Assembly: GCA_034433995.1 (NCBI GenBank)
Contig: DAOTZU010000035.1
Coordinates: 1 to 5,046 of the forward strand
DNA length: 5,046 bases
DNA from: DAOTZU01 sp034433995
GTDB taxonomy: Bacteria; Chloroflexota; Anaerolineae; UBA1429
Reading direction: 5' to 3'
The position numbers and the translations under genes were made by a program. The notes beneath the pieces were generated by a model. That model made no database searches. It was not told the DNA's origin and worked only from the letters and a program-made list of their open reading frames with translations. Positions 1 to 4,570 of this stretch are shown in pieces (positions within the stretch are counted from its first letter, which is position 1; each line of letters begins with the position of its first letter).

Positions 1-311
1 CCCAGGTGCGCCTAGACCAGGGCAACCTGGACGTGGAAGTTGACTTTCAGGGCGACGCGAACCATAATGCAGCCGTGAGCGCCCAATTTCGGCGCCTGGG
101 CGATGGCTGGAGCGCCGAGATCCCTTTGGAACGGGACGAGGGCCGTTACCGAGGCCGCTTGGCCGTGGCCTTGTGGCCGGGCCGCTACGAGGTGCGGCTG
201 ACGTACCGCGATGCCGACGGCGTCAACGGTAGCAGCAGTTGGCTCGTCTCCCTCAGCACGCCGGGCGCCACAGAGCTGTACGTGCCGTTGGTTCTCACCA
301 GCTCTCCCTAA
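1..311 (+). CDS. C-terminal part of a secreted/surface beta-rich protein (5' end outside window)
   Basis: The frame is open from the window edge (first full codon at 3) to TAA at 309-311, so this is read as the C-terminal ~103 residues of a larger protein rather than a gene starting at the in-frame GTG at 6. The visible part alternates hydrophobic and polar residues (LDVEVDF, RYRGRLAVALWPGRYEVRLTY), which suggests an Ig-like or other beta-sandwich module. It ends in a hydrophobic tail, TELYVPLVLTSSP. Similar 'YLPLVL'-type tails close many secreted proteins in Anaerolineae; that is recalled family knowledge, and its role as a sorting signal is inference. The next gene begins 14 nt after the stop, so the two are probably co-transcribed and both face outwards. 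The catalytic or binding domain, if any, lies outside the window and the function cannot be named. Confidence 0.7.
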   Translation, partial: QVRLDQGNLDVEVDFQGDANHNAAVSAQFRRLGDGWSAEIPLERDEGRYRGRLAVALWPGRYEVRLTYRDADGVNGSSSWLVSLSTPGATELYVPLVLTSSP

Positions 312-313
312 AC

Positions 314-317
314 GAGG
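314..317 (+). promoter_or_regulatory. Ribosome binding site fixing the GTG start at 326
   Basis: GAGG sits 8 nt before GTG 326. The alternative in-frame TTG at 320 would leave only 2 nt, and the longer reading from 239 lies inside the upstream gene and places about 29 residues before the signal peptide. Confidence 0.6.
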
Positions 318-325
318 TATTGCCT

Positions 326-1489
326 GTGACCATCCGCCCACAACCCAAACGCATCGTGTGGTCCTTGCTCCTCCTGGCTTTGGTGATTTTGCCCACCGGA
401 TCCAGGCCCCTGCGCGCCCAAAGGACCAACCGGGCAGGGTTGGTGGTGGTGTTCTCCTATGCTAACGTGCATTTTGATTGCATCGAATTCAGCGAGAACG
501 AGATCTCTGGGATCGAACTGCTGCGGCGCTCCGGGCTTTACATCATCACCGCCGCCTCCCCCGGCCTGGGCGATGCCGTCTGCCGCATCGAGGAGATGGG
601 CTGTAACTATCCCTCCGAGGCATGTTTTTGCGAATGCCTGGGGACGCCCTGTCTGTACTGGAGTTACTGGTATCTGCAGAACGGCCAGTGGGTCTATTCC
701 GGCCGCGGCGCGGGGAACCGTACGGTGCGCAACGGCGATGTGGACGCTTGGGTTTGGGGAACGGGCGTAGAGGAGCCGCCGTCCATCGATTGGGAGGTGC
801 TCTGTGGCGCATTCGTCCAGGAGACGCCCACCTTCACGCCCGAGCCGACGGCCGCGCCCACGCCAACCTTCACCGCTACTTGGACGCCCCTGCCGACGGC
901 CATGCCCACCCGCACCCCCACCCCCACCCTTACCCCCATCCCGCCCAGCCCCACGGCCACGTCCCACTCCGCGTATCCCTCAGGCCCGACCACGGAGCCG
1001 ACCTGGACGCCCGAACCCACGTGGACCCCGGAACCCACCTGGACGCCAGAGCCGACGGACACGCCCTCCGCCGAGGCCACGGAGCCCAGCATCACGCCTG
1101 TCGCCGGTTCCACGCCTCGGCCGAGCCCCACCGGCGCCATGGTGCCCAGCTCCACCATCCGGGCCGCCTACCCCGCCAAGCCGGCGCCCACCGCCACGAC
1201 GAAAATTCCCCAGCCCAGCGCAGCCCCCAATATGACCCTCGTCACCAAGCCCACGGCGGCAGGCCCAGGCGTCACCGTAACGACGGCCTCGAACCCCACG
1301 GCGGACCTGGTAGCCCTGCGCATCAAGACGGCCATCGCCCAGGGCCAGGCCACGCCCACGCCAGCCCCGCGCCAGGCGCGCACCTCCCAGCGCAGTTACG
1401 GAGTCTTTTTTGCCTTGGCCGTAGCGCTGCTCTTGGGCATCGGCTACGCCACGCTGTTGCGCCGGCAACGGGAGGGACGCCTAGGCTGA
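326..1489 (+). CDS. Secreted, membrane-anchored Cys-rich protein with Pro/Thr stalk (transcobalamin-like DUF4430-type domain)
   Basis: The predicted product has 387 residues. A basic N-terminus and hydrophobic core (about residues 10-24) form a signal peptide with likely cleavage near LRA-Q (31/32). Residues 37-160 form one compact domain with eight cysteines (52, 86, 93, 100, 102, 104, 109, 160), including a dense CFCEC cluster. The pattern 'ISGIELLRRSGL ... YWSYWYLQNGQWVY ... VRNGDVDAWVWG' resembles the transcobalamin C-terminal / DUF4430 family (W-x-Y-x-NG, then GDxxxW), a fold that in transcobalamin helps hold cobalamin. Residues about 165-355 are a low-complexity Pro/Thr/Ala stalk containing tandem TWTPEP units. 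Residues 358-378 form a single TM helix followed by the basic tail RRQREGRLG, giving an outside-facing domain tethered to the membrane. The cysteines probably form disulfides or bind a metal. Ligand and function are unknown; DUF4430 membership is by eye only. Confidence 0.8.
   Translation: MTIRPQPKRIVWSLLLLALVILPTGSRPLRAQRTNRAGLVVVFSYANVHFDCIEFSENEISGIELLRRSGLYIITAASPGLGDAVCRIEEMGCNYPSEACFCECLGTPCLYWSYWYLQNGQWVYSGRGAGNRTVRNGDVDAWVWGTGVEEPPSIDWEVLCGAFVQETPTFTPEPTAAPTPTFTATWTPLPTAMPTRTPTPTLTPIPPSPTATSHSAYPSGPTTEPTWTPEPTWTPEPTWTPEPTDTPSAEATEPSITPVAGSTPRPSPTGAMVPSSTIRAAYPAKPAPTATTKIPQPSAAPNMTLVTKPTAAGPGVTVTTASNPTADLVALRIKTAIAQGQATPTPAPRQARTSQRSYGVFFALAVALLLGIGYATLLRRQREGRLG
1001..1054 (+). repeat. 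Three tandem 18-bp units encoding TWTPEP
   Basis: Three consecutive 18-bp units each encode Thr-Trp-Thr-Pro-Glu-Pro (residues 226-243 of the stalked protein). A degraded fourth unit (TDTPSA) follows at 1055-1072 and a partial one (TEP) precedes. The units differ at third codon positions, so the peptide, not the DNA, is conserved. They lie in the extracellular Pro/Thr stalk. Confidence 0.85.
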
Positions 1490-1662
1490 AAAGTGCAAGA
1501 TCACGCAGACCCGCTCAGCACAGTCTCGGATCGGGCACCGGCTGCGCGCCTCCAAAGCTCTACACACGGCAGTTGGTAGTAGGAGGGTCACGCTCAGCCA
1601 GAGTCGTTCACAGTTTTGGATAGCCCCTTTTTCAACACTCCTCGCCGCTCGTTGCTAACAGA
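1490..1662. other. Gene-free interval upstream of the dehydrogenase promoter
   Basis: No convincing gene, tRNA or Rho-independent terminator was found here. An octamer CGCTCAGC occurs twice (1512-1519 and 1591-1598) with loosely similar flanks. A T-run at about 1627-1632 has no GC-rich stem directly before it. CCTCC/GGAGG segments near 1549 and 1582 could pair only across a loop of about 30 nt. Confidence 0.5.
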
Positions 1663-1692
1663 TTGACGGCGCTCACAAAATGGCAGTATACT
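1663..1692 (+). promoter_or_regulatory. SigA/sigma-70-type promoter of the dehydrogenase operon
   Basis: The -35 element TTGACG (1663-1668) is separated by 18 nt from the -10 element TATACT (1687-1692); each matches consensus at 5 of 6 positions. Transcription would begin near 1699, giving a leader of about 50 nt before ATG 1751. The -10 is embedded in a perfect 10-bp palindrome, CAGTATACTG (1684-1693), which could be an operator. The surrounding sequence is clearly more AT-rich than the flanking genes. Confidence 0.65.
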
Positions 1693-1737
1693 GAAATCAC
1701 ATAACAGTCGACATCTGGCCGTTCATTGCCGGATTTC

Positions 1738-1745
1738 AGGAGGTG
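1738..1745 (+). promoter_or_regulatory. Strong Shine-Dalgarno AGGAGGTG for the dehydrogenase
   Basis: AGGAGG ends 7 nt before ATG 1751, close to ideal spacing. This favours ATG 1751 over the second in-frame ATG at 1769. Confidence 0.85.
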
Positions 1746-1750
1746 TTCCC

Positions 1751-2830
1751 ATGCCCCTTCCTTCCACCATGTTGGCCGTTCGCGTCTATGGCCCGCAAGA
1801 CTATCGTCTGGAAGAGGTGCCTGTGCCCCAGATCGGTCCGGGCGAGGTGTTGGTGAAGGTGCTGGCCAGCGGCATCTGCGCCAGCGACGTCAAGACCTAC
1901 CACGGCGCGCGGGTGTGGGGCTCGGCAGAGATCGCGCCTTACATCACCGTGCCCGTCACACCGGGCCACGAGTTCGTGGGCGAGGTGGTGGCCCTGGGGG
2001 AAGGGGCGGCAGAGAAATACGGCCTGGCCGTGGGCGACCTGGCCGTCTCGGAGCAGATCGTCCCTTGCTGGCAATGTCGCTTCTGCCGCCGCGGCCAGTA
2101 TTGGATGTGCCAACGCCACGATATCTATGGCTTCAAGAAGGAGCGCGCCGAGGGCTCCTGGGCCACCTACATGCGCTTTCCGGCCGGCGCCATCAACCAC
2201 AAGGTGCCGGCGGATTTGCCCCCCCACCAGGCCGCGCTTATCGAGCCCATGGCCTGCGCCATCCACGCCGTGGAGCGGGCTGAGATCCAGCTGGGCGATG
2301 TGGTGGCCATCGCCGGGATGGGCCCCATCGGCCTGGGGATGCTGCAGGTGGCGCGGCTGCGGGGGCCGGGGCTGCTCATCGCCCTGGATATGAAGCCCTT
2401 CCGCCTGGAATTGGCCAAAAAACTGGGGGCGGACCTGGCCATTGACGTGAGCCGCGGCGACGCCGTGCAACAAGTGCTCGACCTCACCGAGGGTTACGGC
2501 TGCGACGTCTATATCGAGGCCACGGGCGCCGGCCCGGCGGTGAACCAGGGTTTGCAGATGCTGCGCCGCTTGGGCACCTTTGTGGAGTTTAGCGTGCACG
2601 CAGGGCCGGTGGCGGTGGATTGGTCCATCATCGGCGACGTGAAGGAGCTCAACATCCACGGCGCTCACCTGGGGCCTTACGCCTACCCGCTGGCGATCGA
2701 TTATCTGCGCCGTGGGGTGATCGATGGCGCCGCCTTGGTGACCCATTGTCTCCCCCTGGAGCGCTTCGCCGAGGGGCTGGAGATCGCCCATCAGGGAGAT
2801 ACCTCCATCAAAGTAGTCTTGGAACCATGA
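1751..2830 (+). CDS. Zinc-dependent medium-chain alcohol/polyol dehydrogenase (erythritol/L-threitol dehydrogenase-like)
   Basis: This is a full-length (359 aa) cytoplasmic MDR-family dehydrogenase that would oxidise a secondary alcohol or polyol with NAD+. The N-terminal GroES-like domain holds the catalytic zinc ligands C43 (GICASDVK), H73-E74 (PGHEF) and E165 (IEPMACA). The structural zinc site is intact as C106-x2-C109-x2-C112-x7-C120. The Rossmann domain has G189-x-G191-x2-G194 (AGMGPIGLG), and D213 at the end of the second strand (ALDMK) favours NAD+ over NADP+. Segments such as 'VTPGHEF', 'ISEQIVPCW-CRFC-RGQYWMC', 'YIEATG' and 'VDWSIIGD-KEL' recall erythritol/L-threitol dehydrogenases, whose products are erythruloses; sorbitol or threonine dehydrogenase-like substrates remain possible. 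It has its own promoter and a strong ribosome binding site, and its stop overlaps the start of the next gene. Family is certain from motifs; substrate is inferred from remembered similarity. Confidence 0.93.
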   Translation: MPLPSTMLAVRVYGPQDYRLEEVPVPQIGPGEVLVKVLASGICASDVKTYHGARVWGSAEIAPYITVPVTPGHEFVGEVVALGEGAAEKYGLAVGDLAVSEQIVPCWQCRFCRRGQYWMCQRHDIYGFKKERAEGSWATYMRFPAGAINHKVPADLPPHQAALIEPMACAIHAVERAEIQLGDVVAIAGMGPIGLGMLQVARLRGPGLLIALDMKPFRLELAKKLGADLAIDVSRGDAVQQVLDLTEGYGCDVYIEATGAGPAVNQGLQMLRRLGTFVEFSVHAGPVAVDWSIIGDVKELNIHGAHLGPYAYPLAIDYLRRGVIDGAALVTHCLPLERFAEGLEIAHQGDTSIKVVLEP

Positions 2831-3150
2831 TAAGCTTCATGAACCGTCTCATACAAGAACACTGGACCGAATTGGAAGAGCTGTGTCAGCGATATCACGT
2901 TCGCCGCTTGGAGTTGTTTGGCTCGGCTACCGGCGCACGCTTTGACCGCAATCGCAGCGACTTGGACTTTTTGGTCGAGTTCGAGGAGCTCGAGAGCGGC
3001 CAATATGCCGAGACCTATTTTGGCCTGCTAGAGGATTTGGAGGCATTGTTCCAGCGGCCTATTGACCTGGTGATGGTCTCGGCCATCAAGAATCCTTATT
3101 TCCTCGAAGCGATTGCCTCTAGCCGGATGGTGCTCTATGATGCGGCCTGA
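2827..3150 (+). CDS. Minimal nucleotidyltransferase domain protein (MntA-like antitoxin type)
   Basis: The product is 107 aa and matches the single-domain nucleotidyltransferases of the DNA polymerase beta superfamily. It shows G32-S33 followed by D45-x-D47 (RSDLDFLV) and a third acidic residue D80 (RPIDLV), the three metal-binding carboxylates. Relatives act as MntA, which AMPylates a HepT toxin; others are solitary with unknown roles. ATG 2827 overlaps the dehydrogenase stop (ATGA), indicating translational coupling; ATG 2839 is an alternative start, and neither has a clear Shine-Dalgarno. The loop reads GSATGARFD, whereas relatives I recall have the glycine one place later (GSATTGRFD), a small oddity. 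No HepT/DUF86 gene follows: only a 24-codon frame (3137-3211) lies before the next gene. The enzyme appears active; its target is unknown. Confidence 0.85.
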   Translation: MISFMNRLIQEHWTELEELCQRYHVRRLELFGSATGARFDRNRSDLDFLVEFEELESGQYAETYFGLLEDLEALFQRPIDLVMVSAIKNPYFLEAIASSRMVLYDAA

Positions 3151-3211
3151 AACAAACTTCCCTATCCTGCGACAACAGGTTCGGGCGTTACTGGCTGAGA
3201 ACCAAGCATAA

Positions 3212-3235
3212 TATACTCAGTATATTCAGTATACT
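3212..3235 (+). promoter_or_regulatory. AT-rich palindromic boxes, candidate operator/promoter of the flavoprotein gene
   Basis: TATACT-C-AGTATA (3212-3224) is a perfect 6+6 inverted repeat around one base. It is followed by the 8-bp palindrome AGTATACT (3228-3235). TCAGTATA is directly repeated at 3217-3224 and 3226-3233, 9 bp apart. TATACT at 3230-3235 would be a reasonable -10 with a start near 3242, but no good -35 is seen 16-18 nt upstream, so the promoter may need an activator or have a weak -35. The box CAGTATACT also overlaps the -10 of the dehydrogenase promoter. The regulator is not identifiable. Confidence 0.5.
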
Positions 3236-3253
3236 ATCATAAGGGGATCCCTC

Positions 3254-3835
3254 ATGCGCGTCTTGGGTATCTGTGGCAGCCCTCGCCCACAGGGAAACAC
3301 GGCCTACGCCCTCCATTATGCCCTGGATATCCTCCAGGGCCTCGGCTTGGAGACGGAATACATCTCCTTGGCCGAGCGCACCATTCACCCCTGCGACGGC
3401 TGCTTCCGCTGCCGCAGCGGGCCTTGCCCTCACCAAGACGACATGCCCGCCATCCTCGACGCCCTGCGCCGCTGCGATGGGCTGATCTTGGCCTCGCCGG
3501 TGTATATGGGCATGGTCACCGGACACATGAAGGTGATGATGGACCGCACAGTCTGCCTGCGGGTGGGCGGCCAATTCGCCCTCACCGGCAAGGTGGGCGC
3601 GGGAATTGCCTGTGGGGGCTTTCGCAACGGCGGCCAGGAGCTGACCCTGCAGAACATGCAGACCTACTTTTTGCAGCAGAACATGCTCGCCCTGGCCGAT
3701 GGCCCCGGCTTTAGTCACTCGGGCGCGACCATCGTGGGCAAGGCCCAGGATGACGAGCTGGGCCTGCGCACCGTGCGCAACCTGGCCGAACATCTGGCGC
3801 GGACTCTGGCCCTGGTGCGAGGGTCTGGGGTTTAG
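3254..3835 (+). CDS. Iron-sulfur flavoprotein (Isf-type), NAD(P)H-dependent FMN reductase family
   Basis: The product (193 aa) has a flavodoxin-like fold. The FMN phosphate-binding loop is at residues 8-16 (GSPRPQGNT), and the flavin-contacting segment SPVYMGMVTGHMKVMMDR is at 81-98. Between them lies a compact cysteine motif C47-x2-C50-x2-C53-x4-C58, matching the CX2CX2CX4-7C pattern that binds the [4Fe-4S] cluster in the Methanosarcina thermophila Isf family. It should transfer electrons in the cytoplasm between a reduced donor and an acceptor such as ferredoxin, a quinone or oxygen species; the actual partner is unknown. ATG 3254 is preceded by AAGGGGA (3241-3247) at proper spacing. The last codons (GSGV-stop) fall within a telomere-like repeat, so the native C-terminus may have been altered there. 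Family assignment is firm; physiological role is inferred. Confidence 0.9.
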   Translation: MRVLGICGSPRPQGNTAYALHYALDILQGLGLETEYISLAERTIHPCDGCFRCRSGPCPHQDDMPAILDALRRCDGLILASPVYMGMVTGHMKVMMDRTVCLRVGGQFALTGKVGAGIACGGFRNGGQELTLQNMQTYFLQQNMLALADGPGFSHSGATIVGKAQDDELGLRTVRNLAEHLARTLALVRGSGV

Positions 3836-3883
3836 GGTTTCGGATGCAGACTCGCCCCCAAGCCCTACACCCTAACCCCTAAC
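3827..3883. repeat. Telomere-like GGGTTA/CCCTAA inverted repeat with - strand G-quadruplex motif
   Basis: The left arm (3827-3838) reads GGGGTTTAGGGT and the right arm (3869-3879) reads ACCCTAACCCC. They pair with one bulged T around a loop of about 30 nt. CCCTAA-like units continue to 3883. On the - strand, 3855-3879 carries four G-tracts (4, 3, 3 and 5 Gs) separated by TTA, TGTA and CTT, a canonical intramolecular G-quadruplex pattern. The left arm covers the flavoprotein stop codon (3833-3835), and the right end abuts the exporter's start region. It could act as a weak terminator or processing hairpin, or be a copy of a dispersed intergenic repeat; there is no U-run for a standard terminator. 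Confidence 0.6.
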
Positions 3884-3886
3884 TGT

Positions 3887-3890
3887 GGAG
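3887..3890 (+). promoter_or_regulatory. Ribosome binding site favouring the TTG start at 3897
   Basis: GGAG (within TGGAG) ends 6 nt before TTG 3897. The upstream in-frame GTG at 3885 has only the C/T/A-rich repeat before it and no Shine-Dalgarno, so the shorter reading is preferred. Confidence 0.5.
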
Positions 3891-3896
3891 CTTCCT

Positions 3897-4526
3897 TTGA
3901 GCACAGCCCTTCTCCCCTACCTCTCCACTGCCGCGGCCCTAGGGTTCTCCGCAGGCGCCCTGCCCGGCCCCTTTCAGGCCTACCTTCTCTCCCAGGCCTT
4001 GCGTCACGGTTGGCGACGGGCCGCGCTGCTGGCTTTGGCGCCGCTCCTCAGCGATGGCCCGGTGATCCTGGTCGTCCTCCTGCTCCTCGCCCGTTTGCCC
4101 GTCTGGACGTTGCATGCCCTCCAGGTGGCGGGGGGAGTGTTCATCCTCTTCTTGGCCTGGAACGCCTGGCGCGGGCTAAAATCGGCCGAGGATGCAGCGC
4201 GCACCCAGGAGATAGGCAGAGGGCTGGATCTCCTACGGGCCGCCACCATCAACCTCCTCAGCCCAGGGGTCTATCTCTTTTGGGCCACCATCAGCGGGCC
4301 GCTCTTCCTCCAAGGGTGGCGCGAGGGGCCGGCCCTGGGGCTGGCTTTCCTGCTCTGCTTTTACGGCACCATGATCGGCCTCACCGAGATCTTGGTAGCC
4401 ATGATGAGCGCCTTGCGCCGCCTGGGGCCGCGCTTGCGGCGTTCCCTGCTGATCATCTCCATCGTCCTCTTGGTCATCTTGGCCCTCCGCCAGATCTCGG
4501 TGGGGCTGGGTGCCCTCCTGGGGTGA
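3897..4526 (+). CDS. LysE/RhtB-type transporter (small-molecule or amino-acid exporter)
   Basis: The product is 209 aa with about six hydrophobic helices (roughly residues 8-29, 42-66, 73-91, 113-135, 144-170 and 183-204), the size and topology of LysE-superfamily exporters. Helix 1 carries the conserved GxxPGP signature (GALPGPFQAYL, residues 20-30), followed by the HGWRRA loop and an acidic residue in helix 2 (D53 in LLSDGP). Residues 119-129 (NLLSPGVYLFW) match the family's NP-type helix-4 motif. LysE relatives export basic amino acids, homoserine, threonine, cadmium or other small solutes; the substrate cannot be told. A TTG start is chosen from the ribosome binding site; a GTG start at 3885 would add four residues. 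It lies just past the telomere-like repeat behind the flavoprotein gene and may be read through from it. No separate promoter was found. Confidence 0.83.
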   Translation: MSTALLPYLSTAAALGFSAGALPGPFQAYLLSQALRHGWRRAALLALAPLLSDGPVILVVLLLLARLPVWTLHALQVAGGVFILFLAWNAWRGLKSAEDAARTQEIGRGLDLLRAATINLLSPGVYLFWATISGPLFLQGWREGPALGLAFLLCFYGTMIGLTEILVAMMSALRRLGPRLRRSLLIISIVLLVILALRQISVGLGALLG

Positions 4527-4570
4527 TCTTGATGTGCTACCTGTCATAAAAGGTGGTTGGGCGGTGTTCT

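Noticed and set aside
694..1158. Long - strand frame rich in GV/GS repeats opposite the Pro/Thr stalk
   Set aside because: It is the antisense shadow of the repetitive, GC-rich P/T codons; no ribosome binding site or known domain.
622..1623. Long + strand frame rich in His/Arg/Pro overlapping the stalked protein
   Set aside because: Its composition is typical of an out-of-frame reading of GC-rich DNA. The overlapping frame has a signal peptide, a folded domain and a TM anchor.
1610..1640. T-run after the stalked gene as a Rho-independent terminator
   Set aside because: No GC-rich hairpin immediately precedes the run of Ts.
1490..1660. tRNA or structured RNA in the gene-free interval
   Set aside because: No T-loop GTTCRA motif, cloverleaf pairing or strong hairpin could be found on either strand.
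1736..2791. 351-codon - strand frame opposite the dehydrogenase
   Set aside because: It is antisense to a gene with complete zinc and NAD motifs; its composition is low-complexity His/Gly/Ala.
3137..3211. 24-codon ORF (MMRPETNFPIL...) overlapping the end of the nucleotidyltransferase, a possible HepT remnant
   Set aside because: It is too short, has only a weak GGATGG before it, and shows no resemblance to HepT/DUF86 helices or the RX4-6H motif.
4529..4550. TTGATG ... CATAAA as a promoter for the sigma factor
   Set aside because: The spacing is only 10 nt, far too short for a sigma-70-type promoter.
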